A stretch of 64,000 nucleotides of DNA, from the NCBI GenBank assembly GCA_964036275.1, contig OZ038435.1, positions 17,416,632 to 17,480,631 of the forward strand, read 5' to 3'. Under the pieces are notes generated by a model that worked only from the letters and a program-made list of their open reading frames with translations, had not been told where the DNA came from and ran no database searches. The DNA comes from Litoditis marina. Taxonomy: Eukaryota > Nematoda > Chromadorea > Rhabditida > Rhabditidae. The position numbers and the translations under genes were made by a program. Shown piece after piece: positions 45,501 to 56,600 of this stretch; within the stretch, counting starts at the first letter, position 1, and every line of letters begins with the position of its first letter.

Positions 45501-48378
45501 TTAATGATTTTTCATAGAAATATATGAATTTCCTCGTTTTCGGCCAAAAAGTAGTCGTTATTTGATTTTCCTCCGGGTATTTGGACAACTTTACTGCAGC
45601 ATACCTCGAGCCGATGTTGAAGACAGTTCAGACAAACCCATTTTGAACTTTTACAACTGCTTTTCACCACTTTTAGTCTCAAAAAGGCCATTTGACTCTA
45701 AGAAAAGGGGTAAAGAGCATACCTTGAGTTCATGTTCATGAGGGTGCTGGCGGTGGATCTGTTGTCCGCCCCCCGTCGCAGTATCTCGTAGACCTCGTTC
45801 CTAGTCCGCACCGGCACCTCCTCCGCTCCCGACACAATCACGGCGCCCTGCAAACAAAATCAATACTCATGAATTCCTTGTTAAATTCCTATTAAAATTT
45901 ACTGTTACTAAATTTAAAAAAACGTAACAACATCGTATTCCTGTTCAGTATTCCGTATATCAGATTATTATCACACGACGAACCCATTTTCCATCATTTT
46001 TTTTTGTTTTTTTCTCTCCAATACTAGTTAAAATTAGTCAAGCGCCATTTTTCGACTATTCGGACACCTTTACTGGAGTACAAGCAAATCTACCAGTAAG
46101 GTTCGACATCTCACAAAAAGTGGTCCATTTGTCACTAATGACACGTTAAAATGTATTATTTTCCATCAAAAATAGGCAAATTCTTCCAAAATTAACGAAA
46201 AAGTAGCCCGTTTATCGACTTTATCAGACTATTTCGACAATTACTGGAGTACAAGCATACCTTCTTCGAGGGGTCATCGTACAGTCTGAGGCGGCCGCGA
46301 TCCTCTGTGTTCGGGGCCAACAGGTCATAGATTTCCTCATTGTACATCTCCAGGTAGGAGACGCGCACGGAGTACTCCTCGGCGCCCTGCAAAAATCGAT
46401 AATACAAGAAAATATAAAATCAATAACAAATATATACAGAATCAAGGAACTGCTCAGGCCAAACACCAGTCAGGTCTGACTAAGCGACAAAAATTAGTCC
46501 GTTTTCGTATTAAACAAGTGAAAATTTATGATTTTTCATCAAAAGTAGACCGATTATCTTCTTTTCGGCAGAAAAGTAGTCCGTTTTTCAATTTTTTTCT
46601 GACTATTCGGACAACTTTACTGGGGTATGGCTCAGGCAGAACGTGGTCATTATGAGTTGCTTTGCTAACGGAAAAATTACAACTTCTACTAGGAGGTGAG
46701 CGAATCATGATCTGATCTACGTGGAAAACCTCGAACAAAACAAAACAACGCTTTTCGTTGAAGATTTTACACAACAAAATATAGTAATTATTCAATAAGT
46801 AATGGTTAGACAACAAAAAAAACAGCAACATACCGAGCTGAGCAGTTCGTTGAAGATGGTCTCCACGGCTCTGGGTGTCATTCCGGTCGTTTCGTCCATT
46901 TCTGAGGATTCCGCATCCGGTCGAACGCCCTCCATCGTGAACGTCTTTCCTGTGCCAGTCTGGCCGTAACTGGAAAAATCGGGCGATTATAGGCATCATA
47001 CACCAGTAAAGTTGTCCGAATGGCCAGAAAAATCGGAAAACGGGCTACTTTCTCGCCGAAAACGAGAAAACTTGTTCATGCTAAATAAAAATGGCACGTG
47101 TTTAAATCTAAAAACGGACTCCTGTCTGTCCAATAGTCGGAACTCACGGGGATTCCTCATACACCGTTATTCGCTAACAACTGAACACTTATGATTCTTA
47201 TGAACACTTAACAAACTGCTCGAGGTGTATTAAGCTTGTACAACAAACGTAAGGCGACTTTGTTGGATTGCAAATTGAATCACCCGTTTTTCTTCCAAAT
47301 CGAGAGTTTGAACTGACCCAGTTTCAAAAAATGTCACCTTCAATGGTGAAAACCTCACTGTTCACCCAGTTTCGTAGTATCTTTAGCCAGATAAAACACC
47401 TGGTTTTTAAAAAAATCTCTGTTGACAACAATGTCGCCCCACCTATGTTGTACAATAACTCAAAAACTCACGCGAAAACGGTGCAGTTGAATCCTGCCAG
47501 TACTCGCTGCACCTGCGGCAGAACTACTTCTTCGTACACGTTCACCTGAGTGGAATTGGGACCGTATACCTGGAATAGCCAAAATTTGAAACCCGTAAAG
47601 TTCTAGATTTCAAAAATTCAACTGGTTCATATTCAATTTGGGTTATTCTTACTACTATTCCTTAGGAAATCACCTTTTTCCACTTAACAATTGAAATACG
47701 TTTACGTTACAAGAAATGTGGTGAAAATGGTAAGGTTTCCAATGCGGTTATTGTTATGTAAATGAATGCTCACCTCATCGAAGGGTCCGTAAATTTTGGC
47801 CTTACAATGGATGATCTTCTTTCCTCCATCAATTTTGACAGTGTTCGTGCAATTTGCCTTCTTCTCATCCGCATTCAGGGGTCTGAAAACATTAGAGTTT
47901 ACAACCATGTCGAATAGCGTATTCAGCATGTAATCGGTCGAAAAATTCAGAAACCGATCATGAACTTTCACATTTTTTATCGAAAAAAGTGTTCCTGTAG
48001 AATAGTGAAGCGAATAGCGTATAGCGCACCAAGCACCCGGTAATTGAAGAAAACAGTACACATTTTAATATCAAGAAAACCTCCCTTGCTCCCTTCCGGT
48101 CGACCTAGTTCTCTTTTTGATGCAAAATAATTTAAATTTTTGCATTTTCAATTTGAAAACTGAAAAAAAATTATCCGGGCCGGTACATACTTACTTCCTA
48201 ACTGGGACTAGGATCATTCGAGACCCAATATTGATCAACCAAAAACAAGTCGTTAGAAGAAGGAAAAAACCAACCTAGCTCGAAGTGCCACCTGAACGTT
48301 GAGTTTGCCACTAGAAGAAGACTCTTGGTTTTTTTGGGGATGGGGCATCGCAGCCTTTTTCGCAGAACGCATACTCAT
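35134..48378 (-). CDS. KIF11: Kinesin-5 motor (KIF11/Eg5/BMK-1 type)
   Basis: A plus-end motor that slides antiparallel spindle microtubules. Exons (high to low): 48275-48378, 47774-47882, 47472-47569, 46834-46969, 46261-46386, 45723-45847, 45196-45271, 44607-44688, 44086-44164, 43550-43646, 42936-43031, 42529-42617, 42078-42165, 41704-41817, 41157-41252, 40559-40675, 40225-40318, 39805-39893, 39308-39391, 38862-38987, 38564-38733, 37848-38003, 37632-37698, 37256-37333, 36752-36832, 36418-36526, 36109-36209, 35462-35584, 35134-35163. All phases agree, giving 979 residues. P-loop GQTGTGKT is at 106-113, switch I NSSRSH at 231-236 and switch II DLAGSE at 265-270. The neck and stalk read [25 protein letters not shown], diagnostic of kinesin-5, and a coiled coil follows. 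The short last exon (ENESNRSEQ) is the least certain part. The ATG lies one base after a TTCCAG acceptor. Confidence 0.96.
35940..36096. repeat. Dispersed repeat with C tract, copy 2
   Basis: Partner of 14480-14618: a (C)15-type tract followed by GTTGTCCGCGTACTAACTTC. It lies in the KIF11 intron before exon 28. Confidence 0.5.
36980..37207. mobile_element. TAGTC-ended MITE, copy 2
   Basis: About 228 bp bounded by TATAGTC...CATTCCTACTGAGACTCC and its inverted partner GGAGTCTCAGTAGGAATGG...GACTATA, with TA at each border. It lies in a KIF11 intron (36833-37255). Confidence 0.75.
38055..38249 (+). mobile_element. tRNA-derived SINE copy 2
   Basis: It aligns with the copy at 637-829 over its whole length: TAGTCGTCGCCAACGG head, tRNA-like body with B box GGTTCGATTCC, and AAATTTGGCACTCACTATAC tail. 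It lies in the KIF11 intron 38004-38563. Confidence 0.65.
38750..38858. repeat. GA-rich simple repeat
   Basis: A (GA)n/(GGA)n low-complexity tract fills the intron between two KIF11 coiled-coil exons and ends next to the GTCAGT donor of the 38862-38987 exon. Confidence 0.9.
39423..39585. repeat. (TA)n microsatellite
   Basis: About 160 bases of nearly pure TA dinucleotide repeat lie in a KIF11 intron. The ORF-like IY repeats it encodes are spurious. Confidence 0.95.
40855..41138. repeat. Higher-order GAGA/GTGTGAGAGA minisatellite
   Basis: A GA-rich array in which a roughly 62-bp unit (AATGTGTGAGAGAGACAGAGATAG... plus AAAGAGGGGAGAG) is repeated about four times, showing higher-order structure beyond a simple (GA)n. 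It lies in a KIF11 intron. Confidence 0.85.
41486..41705. repeat. Minisatellite of a splice-donor segment
   Basis: About six copies of a 36 to 40-bp unit (AAGCCCCGYCCACCTTCTCACACTACC on +) end at the donor of the KIF11 exon 41704-41817. Each unit carries, on the minus strand, a version of the true exon/donor junction AGAAG|GTGG, so the intron begins with an array of donor look-alikes. Confidence 0.85.
42821..42927 (+). mobile_element. Family A MITE, KIF11 intron 11
   Basis: A short copy (about 107 bp) from CACCAGTAAGGTGC to CTACTGTGGTATG, ending 8 bases from the donor of the 42936-43031 exon. Another fragment lies near 42380-42490 in the same intron. Confidence 0.6.
46089..46254 (+). mobile_element. 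Family A MITE, KIF11 intron 5
   Basis: A copy (TACCAGTAAGGTTCGAC ... CGACAATTACTGGAGTAC) ending 6 bases from the donor of exon 46261-46386. A half copy precedes it at about 46020-46085. Confidence 0.6.
46462..46629 (+). mobile_element. Family A MITE, KIF11 intron 4
   Basis: A well-preserved copy from ACACCAGTCAGGTCTGAC to GGACAACTTTACTGGGGTATG. Confidence 0.7.
46997..47164 (-). mobile_element. Family A MITE, KIF11 intron 3
   Basis: An opposite-orientation copy beginning CATACACCAGTAAAGTTGTCCG and ending CTCATACACC, giving the best view of the family's terminal inverted repeat. Confidence 0.7.
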
Positions 48379-50139
48379 TCTGGAAGAAAATAAATTATTT
48401 CAGATCATAGCAAATAAGAACGACAGAGGTATTCAGACAGGGATGGTAGGATATAGACAGGAATGTAACATTGCATCTCACTATTCTAATTGATTTTTTC
48501 GATTAAAATACATTTGAATTTAAAGTTTTGGGAATAGAGAACGCCATTAGTTCACTTTTTTTTATGAAGAAATGCCGTGCGAACGAGAAGCACACCAGTG
48601 ATTCAAAATCAGGATATTTTGTGCAGAAATTGGAGGAGAAAAACAATATAAGGAGAGACAAAATCAGATGTGAATGTGAAAGCTAAATGAGATGAGAGCT
48701 AGTATTTATGTTATCGTTATTCAAACATGAGTGTTCGCGCGCAAATAGGAGGCGTTTAGCATTAGAGCGCCAAAAGGGGACTTTTCAAAAATCTGAGGAT
48801 TACTTGATTACTTCACAAAGCAGAAAAATGCTCGCTGAAAGTTGATTAACCGCTTGTAAATAGAAACTTGAGATTAAATGAGTTTTACGTGATAATCAGA
48901 ATATTCACGTGAAAGATTGCTCGCTCATAAAACAGCGAGAAAGTGTAGCTAGCCAGTAAGGCGACTTTTGAATGTACGTTTGCGATTCTCAAATGCGAAT
49001 TTTGCATTATTTCACACTTTCAGGGTTTTGCAATGATACTGATAGTGAATTCAAAACTTTTTCATGATTTGAAGTTGAAGTATCCCTCATTTTCGAATGG
49101 GGAGGAAGAAACAATCGGTGGGAGCCGAAATAGTAAACTGTGGAAGGAATGTTGGTTTGAGCTTGCTAGTGGGCGGAGCAATCTACCTGCAGCCAATCAT
49201 AGGATTGACTGATTTTGATCTACCCACCAATCACACAGCGACACATAATCGTCTATTCATCCGGATTTCTAGGTGTTTTGAGAATTCGAAACGAGAACAT
49301 ATGAAGGAAAGAGAAGAGAACTGAGCAACTAATACAACTGAGACCTTTACTAAAGATATTGTAAAGAACAGATACAGTTAGTGGAATGATTAATTTGCAT
49401 TTTTCGTCTCTAAAACTTCTTAAATGACAAACGAAACGGCGAACACTTCCAATTCATACTGCAAGCAATCATAAGCCCGTGAAGGAGACACACACCATAC
49501 GATTATTCTACCATAAGAAACCCGATTTTCAATTTAGCTACGCGAAAATCCATGATTTTTTATTACCAATAAGGAAATTTGCTCGATATTAGCAGAAAGG
49601 GAGCCTGTTTGGGAAATTTATGGCCATTTCGAGGTAATAGAGCATATAGAAATGATTCAGTGAATGGAATAGCGAATCGTGCAATCATACTCTTTTCACG
49701 TCGTAAGAAAAGTGATTCACGAAACAGTTCACAATAACCCGGTTATTGGTAGGACCGTGTGGTAAATAGAAACATTCAATTGAATGAATAACTGGCCCTA
49801 CATAATTATTATTCCATCTACTTTCACATGCGAACTGCTAAATCGAAACCTAGATACAAAATATTCTAGAAAAAACGGACGCTGGAATATTCAGAGAAAT
49901 TGAGCGAACCACTACCAGAGTGAAATACTATTTCATAAAAAGAATGCGCGAAATTTCCAAATTTCTGTCAGAGTGATGATCTTGCACAATTCCACAAACG
50001 GGCATTCTCACATGAATAATCGACGTCAAGAACATTATTTGCTGCAAATTGCCGCTGCAGTCAGATGCAGCTGCAATTTTACGCAGCGTATTAGTATGAG
50101 CAACCCAGCGTAATTTCTAACGCAATTCAAGATAATCCA

Positions 50140-50580
50140 AAAATTCGGAAATAGTGAATCTATATTTCAAATTGGAGTATTCAAAATCTTAACTTGAAAC
50201 AATTTTAGGCCAATTCTACAACTAACGAAGTTTTTAGGTAACCTAACCTTTTTTTAGGTAACCTAACCGGTTTTTGGTAACCCTTTTTTCAGGTTACCTC
50301 ACAAGCAACCGGTAGGTAACCTGAAACTAAAATCCGGTTACCGTACAAACAAACGGTAAAAACCACATTTTGCGTTGGGAAAACAGGTAACCGGTTTTTC
50401 ATTTTCGGTTTCCGACCGGTTAATTATCGAAGTAACCGGAAAAACGGATACCAAAAAACCCGGTTACATATAGAATTCACCACAATTTCATTGACGACAA
50501 CTGATATTTTATCAAATTTGGCGCCAGCGCCCGGTGCCAACAGGATTTTTTTATTTTTAGACTAATAAACTCCTAGTCAA
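50140..50580 (+). mobile_element. Fragment of the 2-kb element split by a foldback
   Basis: Flanks 50150-50200 (TCTATATTTCAAATTGGAGT) and 50490-50575 (GACGACAACTGATATTTTAT, then GGCGCCAGCGCCCGGTGCCAA) match consecutive parts of the 2-kb element near 4188-4325. The intervening 274 bp are an inserted foldback element. Confidence 0.65.
50208..50481 (-). mobile_element. GGCC foldback element, GGTAACC core, copy 2
   Basis: Exactly 274 bp like copy 1 at 19455 but in reverse orientation: GGCCAATTCTA at the left, TAGAATTCACC at the right. Its 9-bp target duplication ACAATTTTA / ACAATTTCA has one mismatch. It is nested in a fragment of the 2-kb element. Confidence 0.8.
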
Positions 50581-50919
50581 CTGCTACTACATATTGGATT
50601 TTAATTATGGCACGCCTAAAATAGTGAAAAAAGATTGATAACGATAAAAATTCATAAAAAGGGTAACTACATTGCAGTGCAGTATGGTCATGTCAATACT
50701 GCAATTTACGCTGCAGTTAGCTTAAATTACGCTCAATTCAGCGTAAAAAACGCTGCAGCTGGCTTAAAAAAGTATGACCAACACAACTGCAGCGTATTTT
50801 TGCAGTTGCAGTCGACTGCATTGGCGTAAAAATCAATACGCGTATTTTCGACAAGATTTACGCTGCATCTAGCTGCAACTGCAAAAAGTATGAACATAGG
50901 AATTTCGTGACCAGGGTTA

Positions 50920-51010
50920 AATCCGCAGTAAACCCGTAGTAAGGCGAACCCGTGGTAGATCCGCAGTAAACGTGCAGTAAACCCGCAGTAAACCCGCAGT
51001 AGATTCATAG
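50920..51010. repeat. GCAGTAAACCC tandem repeats
   Basis: Seven or eight imperfect 10 to 12-bp units (CGCAGTAAACC). The reverse complement (GGTTTACTGCRGATTTACTG) occurs at 52165-52210, so the pair may bracket a larger 1.3-kb inverted structure. Confidence 0.7.
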
Positions 51011-51388
51011 TAAATTACTCACAAGTGCGTGTTTCGTGTGTAAACGCAATATTAAAACTCAAAAATGCAGGGATAAACGTATCGGAGATTATACAAATCA
51101 GTTTCGAGAAAATGAGCAGATATTTTTTTCAAGTCTGACAGCTCAACTTTTATTTCGATCGTTATGGGCAACTGCATTTCTATAATATGAGTATTCAATC
51201 GTTTAAAATGGAACGAATTAACATTTTACTAAGCAAATCATGATGGAAAACCATATATTGGAAATTTAAGAGAAGAACTTTCATGGTTGTTGCTCATAAC
51301 TTCAATTTCTTCACCAAATCATGATTTTCGAGAAATGTGTTCAGATATCCTGATGTACAAATAATAGTCATGCATATTGGAGAATTAA

Positions 51389-51892
51389 AGGGACCGTACC
51401 TCTTTAATTTGATGAATTGAGTTATCAGTGGACACATGGGGACAAAAAATGGACAAAACTGTCAGAATTAGTGAAAATCCCGCAATTTGGGTCGTTTTTG
51501 AGCAAATTTGAGTACGGCCACAACGCGGAAGCCACAGCACGTACCTATTTTCATGGAGACGCGCACAAATTGTCCTCAAAACGTCCGTGAAACGTATCAT
51601 AAATTCAATCACGTAACAACTGACATATTTAAAAGTGTTTTTAGTTATCTATGTCTCTTTTTGGTTCAATTAAAATTGAAGTTGTGTGTATTAAAACCGA
51701 ATTCATATTTTGACCAAAAGTTTTGCGATACAGTAACCCTTAAGATAGTTTGGTTCATAAAAGCTTCGGTTCTCGGCCGATTTCCATTTTTCTTTTTTCG
51801 TGTAATAGTAAGGGACCACCAGTACACTATCAAAGCGGTATCTTGAGACTTTATGTTTTTTAATCGATCCAAATTATAGAGAAACGGTCCCT
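51389..51892 (+). mobile_element. 504-bp TTAA element, copy 1
   Basis: Flanked by TTAA on both sides (51385-51388, 51893-51896) with terminal inverted repeats AGGGACCGT / ACGGTCCCT. The TTAA target site and a CCCT-type end are typical of piggyBac-like elements. No transposase is encoded. An inverted copy of identical length is at 53921-54424. Confidence 0.8.
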
Positions 51893-52197
51893 TTAAATGC
51901 ATTTTCACCCTTAAAAGCGAATTTTGAAAAAAATATTTTCCGCCCTTTCTTAAGTACGGACTTCTCCATCACTAGTCGTTAAGGTTTGAGTTGATTTCGG
52001 TTTAATTACCCAAGTTTGAGGTACTTTTCGAGAACGGAAAGGTATCATATTATACTTTGATGCTGATAGGATGCATAGAGCGCTCCTATTGCGTTAAATT
52101 AAAGTGTTTTTTGAAAAAGTTTTATTTTAGATAATTTGTGGTAGATTTGAATACCAATTACTTTACTACGCATTTACTGCGGGTTTACTGCAGATTT

Positions 52198-52251
52198 ACT
52201 GCCGATTTACCGCTGGTAGTACCGCGGTACTACCAGCGGTAAATCGGCAGT
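52198..52251. repeat. Perfect 54-bp palindrome
   Basis: A perfect inverted repeat with no spacer, centred on CCGCGG, with arms ACTGCCGATTTACCGC... It sits at the end of GTTTACTGC repeats and could extrude a cruciform. Confidence 0.9.
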
Positions 52252-52509
52252 CAAACCGGGGTAGAACTGCAGTAACTTTGCTGTCAATTAGTGGTTTTTA
52301 TTTCCCTGTGGAACGAAGCCTAAATTGTATCGATCCATTCCAGCTAGCCACATCTCTCGGACGTATGCTTTTACTAGATTTGGTTACCTTTTGAGCACGT
52401 AATTGTACTTTTTATAATATTTATGAACGTACTAGGTAGTTGCTATGTGTAAGAGTGTTATGTATTATTATTTCTCTTGCGCCCTCTCGAGTTTATATTG
52501 CATTCGTTA

Positions 52510-52537
52510 CTTTCTCTCTTTCTCTGTCTTTCCCTCT

Positions 52538-52595
<58 letters not shown>

Positions 52596-52640
52596 CTCTC
52601 CCTCTCTTTCTTTCTTTCCTGTCTCCTTCTTCTTCTCGCT
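52510..52640. repeat. (CT)n microsatellite
   Basis: Pure and near-pure CT repeat. ORFs predicted across it are low-complexity artefacts. Confidence 0.95.
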
Positions 52641-53154
52641 CACGTAATAACCATTCACTCTCTGTCTCTGTAACAGTGATTTGTGACAGTAATTTTCTAA
52701 ATTGTTAAACAGTGTTTTTGCCCTTCTTTCTTGACACTAGGTCTCTAGATGAATGAATGGGGCTCTCACCGTCTTGAGCACAGTATCTTCAGTTTCAATA
52801 ATCTGCCTCATTCCAGGGTTACATTGATAGTCCGATGAGTCTACTGCTCTATCCCCCCGCCAGTACAAGCTGAAGCTAGAAGGTTGAAGGTTGAAGGCTA
52901 GAAGGTTGAAGGCTCTCTGTTGAAGGCTCGTCGCTCGTGATTAAGAAGCCACAGGAATACACTTTCTCGTAAGTTTATTTTCCTGTATTTGTTTTTAAAG
53001 GGCTTTATTGAGTAGAATGTTGTTGGAAACTTTTCTAAAATACTTCATAGGTTGATGAGTGGTTGCATTTTTTGTTTCGAATAAATCTATAAGATTTCAT
53101 TATCCATCCAATGTGCATAACAAACTACACACTTCAAACTGTCGGAACGTATTC

Positions 53155-53460
53155 CAACTGTTTTCCTCACAGTTGAGAGCAATTCAGATTCTAGATGAAG
53201 CGTCTGAGAAATAATATCGATAGTCTGAGACACTGTTTATAGCATGTGATATTTTGGTTCCTAAGAGTATCTACTCGGCATCTAAGTCTGTTCTGAGTAT
53301 CTGACACAGTCAATTCAGCATCGGATAATTGGGTTTTAAGAATACGTCAGATGTAGTTTCGAACCTCTGAGTCTTAATGAAAGCTCTCAGACACTCAACA
53401 CGGCATCTGAGAGTCTGCTGAGGTTGTCTGAGACACTTAACTCATGATACGCTAGTTTGG
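53155..53460. repeat. TCTGAGA-type degenerate array 1
   Basis: Irregularly spaced copies of a CAKCTGAGARTCT / TCTGAGACACT motif every 25 to 40 bases. The same motif set recurs at 56530-56910. Neither is coding. Confidence 0.6.
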
Positions 53461-53536
53461 TTCTGTAGGGTGAATGTGGACAGCATGTATCTTGGTATTA
53501 TTGACTAAAAGCACAACTACAAAATATAAAGATTTC

Positions 53537-53542
53537 TTTATT
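53537..53542 (-). terminator. Candidate polyadenylation signal
   Basis: AATAAA on the minus strand lies about 80 bases after the stop codon of the 53621-58216 gene, supporting that stop as the true 3' end of the gene. Confidence 0.55.
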
Positions 53543-53620
53543 AAAAAACAACAATATGTACAAAAACATACATGCATTAGACAGAAAGGCTGAAAAATAG
53601 TTAACAATGTTGCAGAAGAG

Positions 53621-56600
53621 CTAAACATCGACCGGGAATACCTCATCGATGTCACAGACACCGTAGAGATTCAGGGCCGCCAGAAAACGGTGGAACACCG
53701 GGTGAGTCCAAAACTCTTGGCTGATCTCGAAGAGATCCTCATAGAAGGTGGGCTGCGAGTGAGCTGCCTTGACGAGTGCAAAACCGTACTCGAACATGGT
53801 CCTAGGGCCGAATCCGTCGAAGATTACTTGGAAGTCGCGATCAGAACGCTGCCATGGAACAACCATCAGAGCCTTGAATGAGTATGTTATACTTACGGCG
53901 GTCACAAACAGATCTATTAAAGGGACCGTTTCTCTATAATTTGGGTCGATTAAAAAACATGAAGTCTTAAGAAACTGCTTTGATAGTTAACTGATGGTCC
54001 TTTACTATCACACAGAAAAATAAAGATGGAAACCAGTCGAGAACCAAGCCTTTTATGAGCCAAACTATGTTGAGGGTTACTGTATCGCGAAACTGTTGGT
54101 CAATAGATGAATTTGGTTTTAATACACACAACTTCAATATCAATTAAATTAAACAAGAGGCATAGATAACTAAAACACTTTTAAATAGGTCAGTTGTTAC
54201 GTGATTGAATTTATGATACGTTTCACGGACGTTTTGCGGACAATTTGTGCGCGTCTCCATGAAAATAGGTACGTGCTGTTGCTTCCGCGATAAGGCCGTA
54301 CTCAAGTTTGCTCAGAAACGACCCAAGTTGCAGAATTTTCGCTAATTCTGACTGTTTTGTCCATTTTTCGTCCCCATGTGTCCACTGATAACTCATAACA
54401 TCATATTAAAGAGGTACGGTCCCTTTAAACGTGCATTCAGTCTTATAGGAACACTGGGAACATTGACTTTTTACCCCCCCCCCCCACCTTTCTGAATTTG
54501 TATTGCGTTTGGGGAATTGTAGTTTGACCCCCCACCGGGGGGGTTATAATTCAATTTATCACCTGCAATACAAAAGTTTGAGGGTGGGGGGTAAAAAGTA
54601 AACATTTCCGGTATTGAAGTGCAGCCCCCCACTCGTTGAAGTTTGAACCCCCACCATTGAAGTTCTACCCCCCACCGACCCAAGTGGGGGGTAAATAGTA
54701 AATGTCGAAGTTGAATTTTGACAGCCCCCCTCTCCTAGATTTTCAGGTTTTAGCTTGGGTGGGTGTTTTAGCTTGGCTTGAAGTGCTACGGGGGGGGGGG
54801 ACTCAACTAAAGTGTGGGGCGATACGGGTCTATGGCTGTTGGTAACCGTTTCCCTTGGTTGTCTCTCTTAATTGGTGGTCACCAACCGCCGCACTATGGT
54901 CACCAACCGCCGCACTCGTTAATTGCAGGATTACCAACCGCCGCACTATGGTCACCAACCGCCGCACTTCGCACTTATTAGTTGCTGAGCAGTTTACTGC
55001 CACATCTATAAAATAAATGTAGAACATGAGAAAAATGACAAGTTCATCTGCAGTTTAATCGATATGGGAATGTTATATACAAAACAGAAACAGTTTCTAA
55101 ACGAAATTGGTAATGAGTTGGAACAAAATGGGTAACGCGTGGGAACAAGACTACAACAATTTCAACAAATACATATGCACAAATCAACTCTGTTAAATTT
55201 AAATCCCGGAGTTCCTGTTTATTCTTTATTGACTCTATAATCTCCAATGAACGAAGGAAAAACTGGAATCTTCTGATAACTTACACTTACATTACTTCAT
55301 CTCGTACAGTGATAGCGAATCTAGTTTTTGATAGATGTCAGAAGAGATCCAGAAGGAGAAGAGTCAAGTGAAAGTAAGATTTTGTAATTCTGTATCCATT
55401 GCTTTTCCGTTCTGAAGAGCATGGTTAGAAGCGAGAGTTGGTGGGGGTTGAACCAAGATTGAAATGACATGCTAGGTTTTATGAGATTTTTGAGGGAGTG
55501 CTACGCCACCTGAAACTCATTGCGATGTCGACCATGGCATAAGTTAATCGGCACATTAAAGAGGGACAGAAAGGAGAGTTAATATGGAAGATTTGCTCAA
55601 GAGAAATTGATTGATACCTCTCTTTGTTCAAACTAACGAACCGTATTTGCATACGGTTCACATGTTCTAGTCAGTTTTGGCGCGCGCAACCTTAGTTTTA
55701 GGTACCCCGGGGTACCTAAACTAGCTTTCCATTCTGCCCCCCTTTAATTGGAATATTAAAGTTTTGCATTGCACGGGTGATAGAACACGCTTAGAAATAG
55801 AGAATAGAATGTGTTACTGGGGAAAACGCGAACAAGATTTCAACAAACAATGAAATAGTGCGGGAAAGTAGTGTGAACAGCATATTGACGCTCAGTGTAC
55901 GACCGCCTATGCAACAATAACTTTCGCAAAAATGACTTTAAATGAAATAAACGTGTATGAAAGGTTTTTTCACACTGAAAATCAGGTCGTGCTCCAGTGG
56001 AACAAACTCGGTTTCATCTGTCAATAAGTGTGGCAGTTGGTGACCATCGCCTAGCGAGCTTTTTCAATGACCTTTCTCAACTTGCGAAGTGCGGCGGTTG
56101 GTAACCGCTCAAAATAGTGAGCCTGAGATGGTCATTTATTTTCCCACGGCCTCTCTCGACGACCAGGTTACCAACAGCTGAGCTCCCGGGCGATACTTCA
56201 ATTTTCCCAGAACACTATAAAACGACCGGCATTTATGGATTATCTGCGTCTAAACTTGAACATTTGAAAAAAAAAGAGTCGCTCGCCAGGGCATATATGT
56301 AAGTGAGATACGTGAGTTACATAACATGCACCTACTTTCCCGTAACTTAGTTAGTGACAAACCTCGACCAGAACCTTGTCCACATCTCTGCGACTTTTCC
56401 AGTCACGCGACAACTCGAAGATGATACCATCCTTCAGCTTGTGAGAAACTTTCAACACCGCCTTATTCAGTTCAATTTGGCTCCAGGGATCACCATCTGG
56501 AACAAATATCAATACATGAGAAACTCAACTCAGTTTCTAAGAACTCATTAGGTACATGAGAGTATCTCAGATGCTAAAACGAAATTCTGAGGGTCTAGAA

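Larger units (their letters stand above)
48379..53620. other. Gene-poor 5-kb interval
   Basis: This lies between the KIF11 start and the stop of the gene at 53621. I find no exon-like sequence. It contains a 2-kb-element fragment with a nested foldback (about 50140-50580), inverted TGCAG-rich repeats (50040-50110, 50680-50890), GCAGTAAACCC repeats (50920-51010), a TTAA element (51389-51892), a perfect palindrome (52198-52251), a CT microsatellite (52510-52640) and TCTGAGA-type repeats (53155-53460). The KIF11 promoter should lie near 48400-49000, but no motif stands out. Confidence 0.55.

Noticed and set aside
9347..47164. Family A elements as introners that created the introns
   Set aside because: Their ends approach but do not coincide with splice sites, both splice sites lie outside the elements, and several introns contain two copies or a copy in mid-intron.
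49097..49324. 75-residue plus-strand ORF upstream of KIF11
   Set aside because: No splice sites, signal or family; composition like the surrounding non-coding DNA.
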